NCBI GenBank assembly: GCA_039818945.1
Contig: JBCBSZ010000003.1
Location: 62,001 to 126,000 of the forward strand
Reading direction: 5' to 3'
Length of the DNA stretch: 64,000 nucleotides
Source of the DNA: JBCBSZ01 sp039818945
GTDB taxonomy: Bacteria > Actinomycetota > Acidimicrobiia > Acidimicrobiales > Poriferisodalaceae
Shown: piece by piece, positions 9,079-17,084 of the stretch
Layout of the letters: every line of letters begins with the position of its first letter
Position numbering within the stretch: the first letter of the stretch is position 1
Notes under the pieces: generated by a model
What the model saw: the letters and a program-made list of their open reading frames with translations, nothing else
Told to the model about the DNA's origin: nothing
Database searches by the model: none
Translations under genes and position numbers: made by a program

Positions 9079-9176
9079 GGGTCCCCTCCCCCGCCGACCC
9101 CGTCCGGATTCGGTGGCCGACGACGGGGTCAGTATCGTCGACCGCCACACGGGCACGCGAAACGAGGGGACACATC
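9079..9176. promoter_or_regulatory. Divergent promoter region of the acyl-CoA genes
   Basis: These 98 bp separate the ligase operon (minus) and the acyl-CoA dehydrogenase (plus). On the plus strand TATCGT at 9133-9138 fits a -10 box, giving a leader of about 30 nt with GAGGGG before the GTG. No convincing regulator palindrome was seen. Shared control of both transcripts is an inference from the arrangement. Confidence 0.4.
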
Positions 9177-10451
9177 GTGGGCGAGGGGCTGCCGGATCTC
9201 GAGGAGTGGGCCGACGGCGCCCGCGACTGGCTCGCCGCTCGGCTCGAGCCCAAGACCACCGCCGACAAGCAGGCCGAGGCACCCAAGCCCGTGTGGGGCG
9301 AGGGCGAGTTCTCGGTGTCGGTCTTCCACGCCCTCACCTACGAGCAGGAGCGGGCGCTCCTCGACGAGTCGATGGCCTACCACCGCGAGAAGTACGCGGC
9401 CGGCTACGCCGCCCTCACCTGGGCGAAGGAGCACGGCGGCCAGGGCCTGCCGCTCGAGTACGAGCGGGCCTTCCACCGCGAGGAGGCCAAGTTCAAGCTG
9501 CCAGAGGGCCACGAGACCTTCTCGGTGACCGTCGGCCTCATGGCCCCGGCCATCCGCGCGTTCGGCACCCAGGCCCAGCAGGACGAGTTCCTCCGCCCCT
9601 TCCTCAGCACCGAGGTCCTCTGCTGCCAGCTGTTCTCCGAGCCCGGTGCCGGCTCGGACCTCGCCAACCTCTCGTGCAAGGCCGACCGCGACGGCGACGA
9701 GTGGGTGCTCAACGGCCAGAAGGTCTGGTCGTCCGGCGCGCAATTCTCCGAGTGGGGCCTGGCGATCACCCGCCACGACGCCTCTGCGCCCAAGCACAAG
9801 GGCATGACCGCGTTCCTGGTACCGATGGACGCGCCGGGCGTGGAGGTCCGCCAGATCAAGCAGATGTCGGGCGGTACGTCCTTCAACGAGGTCTTCCTCT
9901 CCGACGTCCGCGTGCCCGACGCCCACCGCCTCGGCGACGTCGGCGAGGGCTGGAAGGTCGCCCTGACCGTGCTCGGCTTCGAGCGGGGCGCCTCGTCGGG
10001 CGGCGGCCACGGCAAGGTCGGCGCCAACTGGCACGACGTGCGCATGCTCGCCGAGCACCTCGGCTCGCACCACGACCCGGTCCTGCGCCAGGACCTCGCC
10101 GACCTCTACACCCGCCACCGCCTCATGCAGTGGAACAACCAGCGGGCCATCGACAAGCTCAAGGCCGGCGAGACGCCGGGGCCGGAGGGGTCGATCGGCA
10201 AGCTGATCTGGGCCGACAGCCTCCGCCGCATCGGCCAGTTCGCCACCCGGGCACTCGGCGCCCGCATCACCGCCGACTCGGGCGAGTGGGGCACCTACGA
10301 CTGGAACGAGCACTTCCTCGGCGCGCCGGGTTACCGCATCGCCGGCGGGTCCGACGAGGTGCAGCGCAACATCATCGGCGAGCGGGTGCTCGGCCTCCCG
10401 GGTGAGCCCCGGGTCGACAAGGGCCTCCCCTGGAACGAGATCGCCCGCTAG
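9177..10451 (+). CDS. Acyl-CoA dehydrogenase
   Basis: Flavin-dependent alpha,beta-dehydrogenation of an acyl-CoA, 424 residues. FAD/substrate motifs typical of actinobacterial FadE proteins are visible: CCQLFSEPGAGSDLA, GQKVWSSGAQ, and the C-terminal GGSDEVQRNIIGERVLGLP. The start is taken as GTG 9177 (GAGGGG 8 nt upstream) because the N-terminal stretch from 9060 overlaps the divergent gene and lacks family character. It is divergent from the ligase/hydratase operon, and together they can carry out activation, dehydrogenation and hydration. Its stop codon shares the CTAG palindrome with the stop of the convergent MerR gene. Confidence 0.92.
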   Translation: MGEGLPDLEEWADGARDWLAARLEPKTTADKQAEAPKPVWGEGEFSVSVFHALTYEQERALLDESMAYHREKYAAGYAALTWAKEHGGQGLPLEYERAFHREEAKFKLPEGHETFSVTVGLMAPAIRAFGTQAQQDEFLRPFLSTEVLCCQLFSEPGAGSDLANLSCKADRDGDEWVLNGQKVWSSGAQFSEWGLAITRHDASAPKHKGMTAFLVPMDAPGVEVRQIKQMSGGTSFNEVFLSDVRVPDAHRLGDVGEGWKVALTVLGFERGASSGGGHGKVGANWHDVRMLAEHLGSHHDPVLRQDLADLYTRHRLMQWNNQRAIDKLKAGETPGPEGSIGKLIWADSLRRIGQFATRALGARITADSGEWGTYDWNEHFLGAPGYRIAGGSDEVQRNIIGERVLGLPGEPRVDKGLPWNEIAR

Positions 10452-10849
10452 CGAGCGGCCGCCCCTCGCCGCGGCAGCACCCCCTCCAGCAGCCCGCAGA
10501 AGTCGGGGCAGTCCAGCGGGTGCGGTGACGGGCAGGCGAGCGCGTGCTCCAGCCCGGTGATCGCAGCATCGAGCTCGGCTCGGCGTCGACGGAGCTGATC
10601 GAGCTTGGCCTCGAGCAGCTGCTTCCCACCGACGAACGCGTCCGGAGCGAGCAGTTCGGCGATCTCGGTGAGGGTGAAGCCGGAGTCCTGGCACACCACG
10701 ATCACGGCGATCGTGTCGAGGACGTCGTCGTCGTACTGGCGGCGCAGACCGGCTCGACCGACCGGCTCGACCAGGCCGTGCCGCTCCCACACGTGCAGCG
10801 TCGACGGCGGGACGCCCGACGCCGCAGCGACCTCAGCGATGTCCAGCAT
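10448..10849 (-). CDS. MerR-family transcriptional regulator
   Basis: A 133-residue regulator. The N-terminal winged helix-turn-helix is MLDIAEVAAASGVPPSTLHVWERHGL, followed by the RRQYDDDVLDTIAVI segment typical of MerR, a dimerisation coiled coil (about 75-110), and a C-terminal cysteine-bearing tail with three Cys in the pattern C-x7-C-x3-C. That tail resembles metal- or redox-sensing MerR/SoxR members, so a thiol, metal or cluster ligand is likely. The gene overlaps the end of the upstream methyltransferase-like gene by 17 bp and is the second gene of that operon. The 20-bp dyad at 11327-11346 between a TTGACC -35 and its -10 is its likely own operator. Confidence 0.88.
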   Translation of the reverse strand: MLDIAEVAAASGVPPSTLHVWERHGLVEPVGRAGLRRQYDDDVLDTIAVIVVCQDSGFTLTEIAELLAPDAFVGGKQLLEAKLDQLRRRRAELDAAITGLEHALACPSPHPLDCPDFCGLLEGVLPRRGAAAR

Positions 10850-11312
10850 CGGCCACCTCCCTCCGCCGGCCGATCCAGCGTGGCACGCGCTCGCGGTACC
10901 GGAAGAACGCCGAGCCGAACCTCGCGGCCATGCGTCGCTCCTCGAACGGGATGTACCAGCGGTCGGCCGCGAGGACGAAGGCGATCGGCGCGAGCCAGGC
11001 CACAACCGAGCCGAGCAGCGCGGCGACGCCGGTGAGGAGCAGGACGAAGCCCAGGTACATCGGGTTGCGGCTCCGGGCGAAGAGGCCGTCGTCGACGAGG
11101 TGGCCGGGGTCGTCGAAGGTCCGGATGTTGGTGCCCACCCGGTCGAAGTGGCGGGCCCCGCCGACGGTCACGACGACGCCGGCGACCAGGGGGACGAGGC
11201 CGAGCAGCCGCCAGCGACCGGGCACGGCGGTGCCGACCGGGGCGAGCGCGGTGAGCGCGGCCGCACCGGTGACGAGCAGGAGCACGAGGTGGGGTGGGAG
11301 GAGTCGGCGCAT
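10833..11312 (-). CDS. Isoprenylcysteine carboxyl methyltransferase-like membrane protein
   Basis: A 159-residue integral membrane protein with about four hydrophobic segments. The C-terminal half has the ICMT/PEMT-type SAM-binding pattern: GLFARSRNPMYLG, then FEERRMAARFGSAFFRYRERVPRWIG. Bacterial members methylate small molecules or have unknown substrates; protein prenylation is not implied. The ATG at 11312 lies 6 nt after the -10 box of a MerR-type promoter, so the mRNA is probably leaderless. It is followed by the MerR gene with a 17-bp overlap, which points to induction by whatever that regulator senses, for example a lipophilic or thiol-reactive compound that this enzyme modifies. Confidence 0.75.
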   Translation of the reverse strand: MRRLLPPHLVLLLVTGAAALTALAPVGTAVPGRWRLLGLVPLVAGVVVTVGGARHFDRVGTNIRTFDDPGHLVDDGLFARSRNPMYLGFVLLLTGVAALLGSVVAWLAPIAFVLAADRWYIPFEERRMAARFGSAFFRYRERVPRWIGRRREVADAGHR

Positions 11313-11318
11313 GCGACG

Positions 11319-11349
11319 ACCACAGCACCTCGACCCGGGTTGAGGTCAA
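11319..11349 (-). promoter_or_regulatory. MerR-type operator/promoter (20-bp dyad in a 19-bp spacer)
   Basis: Reading on the minus strand: -35 TTGACC (11349-11344), a 19-bp spacer, then TGTGGT (11324-11319) as -10, 6 nt before the ATG. The dyad ACCTC(R)ACCCGGGT(Y)GAGGT at 11327-11346 has a single mismatched pair. An over-long spacer filled by a dyad is the hallmark of MerR-activated promoters, and the outer ACCTC/GAGGT arms resemble SoxR-like sites. Confidence 0.72.
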
Positions 11350-11364
11350 GGTCGCTGCGGCCCG

Positions 11365-12078
11365 TCACCCCATCGGTGCCGGCACCTCGGGCTCACTGGG
11401 GACCTCGACGACCGCCCGGACGCTGAGGAAGCGGACCATCGCCACGACGAAGATCGCCATGCCGGTGAGCTCCATCGCCTCCTCGACCGTCGAGATCAGG
11501 TGGAAGACGTAGTCGGCCTGGTCGCCCTGGGCGTCCCACCAGGTGCCGGCGATCGCCTCGACGCCGGCAGCGCCACCCACGTAGATCGCACCGGCCATCA
11601 TCAACGAGCGGCGGAGGTCCGGCTCGAGTCGGCGCAGGAACGGCCGCAGGAACAGGAAGAGCACGAACGTCGCGACGAGGTACGGCACGATCCAGGGGAA
11701 CGACAGCGGACCGCCCAGCTCGAGGCGGTCGTCGATGCGCTCGCCGAGGCGCTCGTGGATCTGCACCGCCTCGTCGACGGCGAGGAAGGCGAGCACGACG
11801 GCGAGGACGGTCCAGCCCCGCTGGTTGGGGTCGGCGAACATCTGGGCCCGGCGAGCCGCGACTGCGCAGAGGGCCGCGGCGAGGAGGATCACGCCGGCGG
11901 CGAAGGCGGACGGCGCGTTGTACTCGTGGCCGAGCCCCCAGGCGACGGCGGTCTCCTCGAACTGCGCTCCGTCGTCGCGCTCGACGAGCGTGATGAGGAT
12001 GAGGTGCGTCGCGGTGAATCCGACGATGGCGGAGCCCAGCACCAGCGCCGCGAACTTGGCGGCCTGCTCGGGGAACAT
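11365..12078 (-). CDS. Polytopic membrane protein of unknown function
   Basis: A 237-residue protein with about six hydrophobic segments, starting within MFPEQAAKFAALVLGSAIVGF and ending in a short cytoplasmic-type Pro/Glu tail. A distinctive polar motif, LAVDEAVQIHERLGERID, sits after the third membrane segment. I have seen similar DExxxxHE-type segments in uncharacterised bacterial membrane proteins but cannot assign a function. A second polar cluster, STVEEAMELTGM, lies near the end. The ATG at 12078 is preceded by an excellent AGGAGGT, whereas the longer ORF to 12552 runs back over the divergent gene. It is probably monocistronic and divergent from the ligase at 12233. Confidence 0.7.
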   Translation of the reverse strand: MFPEQAAKFAALVLGSAIVGFTATHLILITLVERDDGAQFEETAVAWGLGHEYNAPSAFAAGVILLAAALCAVAARRAQMFADPNQRGWTVLAVVLAFLAVDEAVQIHERLGERIDDRLELGGPLSFPWIVPYLVATFVLFLFLRPFLRRLEPDLRRSLMMAGAIYVGGAAGVEAIAGTWWDAQGDQADYVFHLISTVEEAMELTGMAIFVVAMVRFLSVRAVVEVPSEPEVPAPMG

Positions 12079-12220
12079 CCCGGTACCTCCTGGTCGACGG
12101 GACGGTACGCCAGTCGGCGCGGCCGACGCAGCGATCGGTTCACCCTCGGCGTCCGAGCGGGCGTGCGGCGTCGCGACGCTCGAACACCGCGTCGAGGCCC
12201 GGAGCGTTCTCGGCCGACCG

Positions 12221-12226
12221 TAAGAT
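12221..12226 (+). promoter_or_regulatory. -10 box TAAGAT of a leaderless promoter
   Basis: TAAGAT is close to the TATAAT consensus and ends 6 nt before the ATG at 12233, so the transcript should begin at or next to the start codon. No Shine-Dalgarno sequence is present upstream of this ATG. Confidence 0.55.
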
Positions 12227-12232
12227 CGCCCG

Positions 12233-13750
12233 ATGGCCCTGCCCTGGTCGGCGCACCTGCCGGATCCGTCCCACGACTGGCTCCCGGACGAGCTGGCCGC
12301 CCGGTCACTCACGGCGGCGTGGGGCCGACGTTGGCGCGAGGACCCCGACCGGCCGGCGCTGTGGGCGGAGGGTGATGGTTGGGTCAGCCGCGGCGAGCTC
12401 GATCGGCGTTCCGCCGCGGTCGCCGGCCACCTGCGTTCGCTGGGGGTCGGGCCGGGGGCGAGGGTGCTGCTGTCGGCCGCGTCCTCGATCGAGCTCGTGG
12501 TCAGCCATGCCGCGGTGCTCCGGGCGGGAGCGATCGTCGTGCCCGTCCACACCGGCTACACCGAGCGGGAGTTGGGGCACGTGCTCGCCGATGCCGAGCC
12601 CGTGCTCGCCATCCTCGACGAACCGGGCCGCACCGCGGCCATCGCGGCGGACCTCCCGGTGATCGCGCCGGGTGACGGCGCCGACGGCGAGGCGCCGGAC
12701 GACCTCGACCGCGCCGGACCCGACGACCCTGCCCTGCTGCCGTACACCTCGGGGACGACCGGTCGCCCGAAGGGCGTGGTGCTCCGCCACCGGAACCTCG
12801 TCGCCGGCGCCGCGGCCGTGGCCACGGCGTGGCGCTGGACCGACGCCGACCGCCTGGTGCTGTGCCTGCCGCTGTTCCACATGCACGGACTCGGCGTCGG
12901 GATCCACGGCACGTTGCTCACCGGCGGGTCGGCGGTGATCCTCCCCCGGTTCGAACCCGACGCCGTGTTCGATGCCGCCGCCGAGCACGACGCCTCGATG
13001 TACTTCGGCGTGCCGACGATGTACGCCCGCCTGGTCGACCACGACCGGGTGGCCGAGCTGGGACGGCTGCGGCTCTGCGTCTCCGGCTCGGCACCGCTGC
13101 CGGCGGAACTGCACGTTGCCCTGACCGAGCGGACCGGTCAGCGGGTGATCGAGCGCTACGGGATGACCGAGACGGTCATGAACATCTCGAACCCCTTCGA
13201 CGGCGACCGGCGGCCCGGCTCGGTCGGGCTGCCGCTCCCCGGCGTCGAGGCCCGCATCGCGGGTGGCGCGGACGAGGGGGAGATCGAGCTGCGCGGGCCC
13301 AACGTCTTCTCGGAGTACTGGGGCCGTCCCGACGCCACCGCCGAGGCGTTCACCGCCGACGGCTGGTTCCGGACCGGCGACGTCGGCACGCAGGACGACG
13401 ACGGGTACTGGCGCATCGTCGGCCGCTCGAAGGAGCTGATCATCTCCGGCGGGTTCAACGTGTTCCCCCGCGAGGTCGAGGACGTGCTGGTCGAACACCC
13501 GGCCGTCGCCGAGGCGGCGGTGGCGGGCACACCCGACGACGAGTGGGGCGAGATCGTCACCGCGATCGTCGTCGCCGACGGCGGGCAGCCCGTCGACGAA
13601 GACGAGCTGCGCAGCTTCTGCGCCGACCGGCTCGTCAACTACAAGCGACCCCGGTTGGTCCACGTCGTCGACTCGCTGCCCCGCAACGCCATGGGCAAGA
13701 TCGTGCGGCCCGACGTCGACGCGCTGGCCCGCGAGCTCGCCGCGGGCTGA
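12233..13750 (+). CDS. Malonyl-CoA synthetase-like acyl-CoA ligase
   Basis: ANL-superfamily ligase of 505 residues. It has the P-loop YTSGTTGRPKG (about residue 167), LPLFHMHGLGVG, the A5 motif ERYGMTET followed by VMNISNP, GWFRTGDVG, GRSKELIISGGFNVFPREVE, and the C-terminal lysine in NAMGKIVRP. The combination GSAPLP...RYGMTET...SNP..G.RRPGSVGLPLPGV is characteristic of MatB-type malonyl/methylmalonyl-CoA synthetases, so a small dicarboxylic acid is the best substrate guess. The ATG lies directly after a TAAGAT -10 box (leaderless). It is not obviously linked to the fatty-acid operon at 5-10 kb. The general class is certain; the substrate is inference. Confidence 0.85.
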   Translation: MALPWSAHLPDPSHDWLPDELAARSLTAAWGRRWREDPDRPALWAEGDGWVSRGELDRRSAAVAGHLRSLGVGPGARVLLSAASSIELVVSHAAVLRAGAIVVPVHTGYTERELGHVLADAEPVLAILDEPGRTAAIAADLPVIAPGDGADGEAPDDLDRAGPDDPALLPYTSGTTGRPKGVVLRHRNLVAGAAAVATAWRWTDADRLVLCLPLFHMHGLGVGIHGTLLTGGSAVILPRFEPDAVFDAAAEHDASMYFGVPTMYARLVDHDRVAELGRLRLCVSGSAPLPAELHVALTERTGQRVIERYGMTETVMNISNPFDGDRRPGSVGLPLPGVEARIAGGADEGEIELRGPNVFSEYWGRPDATAEAFTADGWFRTGDVGTQDDDGYWRIVGRSKELIISGGFNVFPREVEDVLVEHPAVAEAAVAGTPDDEWGEIVTAIVVADGGQPVDEDELRSFCADRLVNYKRPRLVHVVDSLPRNAMGKIVRPDVDALARELAAG

Positions 13751-13788
13751 CGCGAACCGCCGGGCACCCCGGCGGCGTACTGACGGGC

Positions 13789-14526
13789 ATGTCGCACCCG
13801 TTCCGCACCGTCGCCGCCGCCGGCCTCGCCGTCGGTGGTCTCCTCCACGGCGTCCTCTACGTCGACGCCGCGTACGACGACGTGCCGCAGGCGATCGTCC
13901 GGTTGGGGTTCCCGGCCCAGGCGCTCGCCTCGATCGTCGTGGCCGTCGCGCTGCTCGTGGACGCGTCGCGTCGCAGCGCACTCGCCGCGATCGCCGTCTC
14001 CGGCGGCTCGTTGCTCGCCTTCGGGGCGAGTCGGACCGTCGGCCTCCTGGGGTTCCGCGAGTCGGGGTTCGAACCGATCCCCGAGACGCCGATGCTGCTC
14101 GCCGCTGAGGCGGTCGCCCTCGTCGCGGCGACGGTCCTGGCCGTCGCGCCGGCGGCGCGGATCGCCCGGGTCGATCAGGTCCGCGCCTCGGTCGGCGCTG
14201 CGCTCGCCACCGCCGCCGTCGTCACGCTGGCCGTGGTCGACGCCCCGGAGTCGGCCTCGAGCTCGGCGGCAGCGGCCGACGGCGGCGTGGTGGTCGACAT
14301 CGACGGATTCGCGTTCGGTGACGGCACGATCGAGGTCGACGCCGGCACGCCGCTGGTCGTCGTGAACCGGGACGCCGCCGCGCACACCGTCGACGCCGTC
14401 GACGGCGGCTTCCGGAGCGGCTCCCTCTCCCGCGGCGACGTCTACGAGATCGAGCTCGACGCCGGCACGTTCGAGATCTTCTGCGCCATCCATCCCTCGA
14501 TGACGGCGACCGTCGTCGTGGGCTGA
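13789..14526 (+). CDS. Membrane protein fused to a C-terminal cupredoxin domain
   Basis: A 245-residue protein: about four transmembrane segments (residues ~5-150, beginning AAAGLAVGGLLHGVLYV), a short Ser/Ala linker, then a plastocyanin-like cupredoxin domain (~160-245). All type 1 copper ligands are present: His199, Cys232, His235 and Met238 (FCAIHPSM). The domain should face the outside and carry a blue copper centre for electron transfer or copper handling. No respiratory partner gene lies nearby. It follows the MatB-like ligase by 38 bp and precedes the sulfotransferase by 54 bp. The start ATG at 13789 lacks a strong ribosome-binding site. Confidence 0.8.
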   Translation: MSHPFRTVAAAGLAVGGLLHGVLYVDAAYDDVPQAIVRLGFPAQALASIVVAVALLVDASRRSALAAIAVSGGSLLAFGASRTVGLLGFRESGFEPIPETPMLLAAEAVALVAATVLAVAPAARIARVDQVRASVGAALATAAVVTLAVVDAPESASSSAAAADGGVVVDIDGFAFGDGTIEVDAGTPLVVVNRDAAAHTVDAVDGGFRSGSLSRGDVYEIELDAGTFEIFCAIHPSMTATVVVG

Positions 14527-14580
14527 GCCGGCGCGAAATCCGGGCGATCGGTCAGGAGCGCGTCGGGGAGACTCGGTCTC

Positions 14581-15318
14581 GTGGACGACGGCTACCTGCT
14601 CTGCGCCTCGCCGCGCAGCGGCTCGACCCTGCTGTGCGACCTCCTGATCCGGACCGGGGCGGTGGGCGAGCCGCGGTCGTACTTCCGGGAGCCGTCGATC
14701 GCCCGCTACGCCCGCTCGTGGGGCCTCGTCGACGACGAGCGGAGCTGGGGCGCGGAGTACGCGGCCGCCGTCCGCCGCCACGGCGCGGGGTCGAGCGGAC
14801 GGTTCGGCATGCGGATCATGTGGCGCGACCTCCCCGGGGTGCTGGCGCGGCTGGAGCGATGGACCCCGGCCGAGCAGGGCCAGGCGGAGGTGCTCCGCGC
14901 GGCGTTCGGCGTCACCCGCTACGTGCACCTCTCCCGCGACGACGCCCTCGCCCAGGCCGTCTCCCTGACGCTCGCGCAGCAGACGGGTCTTTGGCACCGC
15001 AACGCCGACGGTTCCGATCGCGAGCGGCACGGTGCGCCGACCGAGCCCCGCTACGACCGGACCCAGATCGCCGACGCGCTCCGGATGATGGAGCACGAGC
15101 GTCGGGGCTGGGCCGGCTGGTTCGCCGCGAACGACATCGAGCCGTTGGCCGTCACCTACGAGCAGCTGGCCGTCGACCCGGCGGCGACCACCACCCGGGT
15201 GCTCGCCCACCTCGGACGGCCGGACGTCGAGGTGCCCGAGGTCGGGACGGCCCGCCTGTCGACCGAGCTCAACGCTCGCTGGTGCGAGCGGTTCCGGAAC
15301 GAGTCCGTCGCTTCGTGA
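14581..15318 (+). CDS. Stf0-type sulfotransferase
   Basis: PAPS-dependent sulfotransferase of 245 residues. The 5'-phosphosulfate loop is LLCASPRSGSTLLCDLL at the N-terminus, GVGEPRSYF follows as in Stf0, and VRYVHLSRDD-type 3'-phosphate binding is seen as TRYVHLSRDDALAQAVS. The mycobacterial member sulfates trehalose at the 2-position as the first step of sulfolipid synthesis, and other members act on unknown acceptors. The GTG at 14581 gives the canonical beginning MDDGYLLCASPRSGST. No polyketide synthase or lipid-assembly genes adjoin it here, so the acceptor is open. It is slightly shorter than the mycobacterial protein, but all recognisable motifs are intact. Confidence 0.85.
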   Translation: MDDGYLLCASPRSGSTLLCDLLIRTGAVGEPRSYFREPSIARYARSWGLVDDERSWGAEYAAAVRRHGAGSSGRFGMRIMWRDLPGVLARLERWTPAEQGQAEVLRAAFGVTRYVHLSRDDALAQAVSLTLAQQTGLWHRNADGSDRERHGAPTEPRYDRTQIADALRMMEHERRGWAGWFAANDIEPLAVTYEQLAVDPAATTTRVLAHLGRPDVEVPEVGTARLSTELNARWCERFRNESVAS

Positions 15319-15336
15319 CCGCTCCCGGGGCCCGCG

Positions 15337-15342
15337 TAGGGT
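15337..15342 (+). promoter_or_regulatory. Putative -10 box TAGGGT
   Basis: TAGGGT with a GTGACC -35-like hexamer (15315-15320) 16 bp upstream. It would give a short leader containing GGGGAAGGGG before the ATG at 15369. Moderate match, inferred only. Confidence 0.4.
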
Positions 15343-15368
15343 TCGGGTCACCGGGGGAAGGGGCCGAC

Positions 15369-17084
15369 ATGCTCGATCTGATCATCCGCGGCGGCTACGT
15401 CGTCGACGGCACGGGGGCGCCGGGAGCGGTCGGCGATGTCGGGGTGCGCGACGGCAGGGTCGTCGCCCTCGGCACCGTCGAGGAGGAGGCGGCCGAGGTC
15501 GTCGACGCCACGGGGATGGTCGTCGCACCGGGCTTCGTCGACATCCACACCCACTACGACGCCCAGGCGTTCTGGGACACGACGCTCTCACCGTCGCCGC
15601 TGCACGGCGTCACGACGGTCGTGGGCGGGAACTGCGGCTTCACGATCGCCCCGCTCGCGCCCGGCGCGGGCGAGTACCTGAAGACGATGCTGGCCCGCGT
15701 CGAGGGCATGCCGCTCGAATCGCTCGACGAGGGCGTGCCCTGGGACTGGTCGTCCTTCTCGGAGTACCTCGACCGGCTCGACGGCACGCTCAGCGTCAAC
15801 GCCGGCTTCCTCGTCGGTCACTCGGCCATCCGCCGGGTGGTGATGGGCGAGGACGCCACGTCGGGACGGGCACCGACCGCCGAGGAGCACGGGCGGATGC
15901 TCGGGCTCTTGCGCGACGGTCTTGCCGCCGGCGGGCTCGGCTTCAGCTCCACCTGGTCGCCGACCCACAACGACGCGAACGGTGACCCGGTGCCGTCTCG
16001 GCATGCGGATGTCGACGAACTGGTCGCCTTCTGCGAGGTCGTCGGCGAGTTCGACGGCACCACGCTCGAGTTCCTCCCGACCTCCGGCGACTTCACCGAC
16101 GAGCACTACGACGTCATGACGCGCATGTCGGTGGCCGCCGACCGCCCGCTCAACTGGAACGTGCTGCAGGTGACGGCCCGCAACGCCGAGATGGTCGACA
16201 ACCGCCTGGCCGCAGGCGACTACGCGGCGGAGCGGGGCGGCAAGGTGATCGCGCTCACGATCCCCGACGTCATCCGCCCGCGGCTGTGCTTCCAGACGGG
16301 CTTCGTGCTCGATGCGCTCCCCGGATGGGCCAAGCCGATGGCGCTCCCCGACGACGAGAAGCTCGACCTGCTCGCCGACCCCGTCCGCCGCGAGGAGCTC
16401 GACGAGCTGGCCAGGTCCGAGACCGGTCCGCTGCGGGGCATCGCCCGCTGGGAGCGCATGACCTTCGTCGAGTGCTTCACGCCCGACACCAAGCCCTTCG
16501 AGGGCCAGACCGTCGAGGCCGTCGCCGAGCAGCTCGGCATGACCGCCTGGGACGCGCTGTGCGACGTCGCGGTCCGCGACGGACTCCGCACCGGGTTCAG
16601 CCCGCCGGCTCGGGGCGGCGACGATGCCGACTGGGAGCGCCGGGTGGAGGTGTGGCGCGACCCGCGGGCCATGGTTGGCGCGTCGGACGCCGGCGCCCAC
16701 CTCGACCTGCTGGCGACCTTCAACTACTGCACGACGTTGATCGCCGAGACCGTGCGCAAGCGCTCGCTGCTGTCCGTCGAGGAGGCGGTGAAGCTGCTGA
16801 CCGACGACCAGGCCCGGCTGTACGGCCTGACCGGCCGGGGTCGGCTCGCCGAGGGGTGGGCGGCCGACATCGTCGTCTTCGACCCGGAGCGGATCGGTCC
16901 CGGACCGATCTACACGCGCGACGACCTGCCCGGCGGCGCCGGCCGCCTGTACGGCGAGGCCGAGGGCATCGAGCACGTCTTCGTCAACGGGACCGAGATC
17001 GTGCGGGGCAAGGAGTTCACCGACGCCCGGCCGGGCACGCTGCTGCGATCGGGTCGCGACACCGAGACGGTGACGGCGTCGTGA
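15369..17084 (+). CDS. N-acyl-D-amino-acid deacylase / D-aminoacylase family amidohydrolase
   Basis: Zinc amidohydrolase of 571 residues. The barrel starts with the metal-binding HxH (VDIHTHYDAQAFWD), preceded by the short beta-sandwich IIRGGYVVDGTG. GGNCGFTIAP follows, and the late Asp metal ligand is in GASDAGAHLDLLATFNY. The C-terminal strand segment GWAADIVVFDPE completes the composite sandwich. This subgroup is annotated as D-aminoacylase and hydrolyses N-acyl-D-amino acids or related amides; exact substrates vary widely. The start ATG has GGGGAAGGGG just upstream. Its TGA overlaps the following Rid-family GTG by four bases, so the two proteins are made together and probably work on the same amino-acid-derived compound. 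Confidence 0.88.
   Translation: MLDLIIRGGYVVDGTGAPGAVGDVGVRDGRVVALGTVEEEAAEVVDATGMVVAPGFVDIHTHYDAQAFWDTTLSPSPLHGVTTVVGGNCGFTIAPLAPGAGEYLKTMLARVEGMPLESLDEGVPWDWSSFSEYLDRLDGTLSVNAGFLVGHSAIRRVVMGEDATSGRAPTAEEHGRMLGLLRDGLAAGGLGFSSTWSPTHNDANGDPVPSRHADVDELVAFCEVVGEFDGTTLEFLPTSGDFTDEHYDVMTRMSVAADRPLNWNVLQVTARNAEMVDNRLAAGDYAAERGGKVIALTIPDVIRPRLCFQTGFVLDALPGWAKPMALPDDEKLDLLADPVRREELDELARSETGPLRGIARWERMTFVECFTPDTKPFEGQTVEAVAEQLGMTAWDALCDVAVRDGLRTGFSPPARGGDDADWERRVEVWRDPRAMVGASDAGAHLDLLATFNYCTTLIAETVRKRSLLSVEEAVKLLTDDQARLYGLTGRGRLAEGWAADIVVFDPERIGPGPIYTRDDLPGGAGRLYGEAEGIEHVFVNGTEIVRGKEFTDARPGTLLRSGRDTETVTAS

Noticed and set aside
14056..14080. GGTTCGAACC-like sequence resembling a tRNA T-arm
   Set aside because: Lies inside the coding region of the membrane cupredoxin gene; no acceptor stem or anticodon arm around it.
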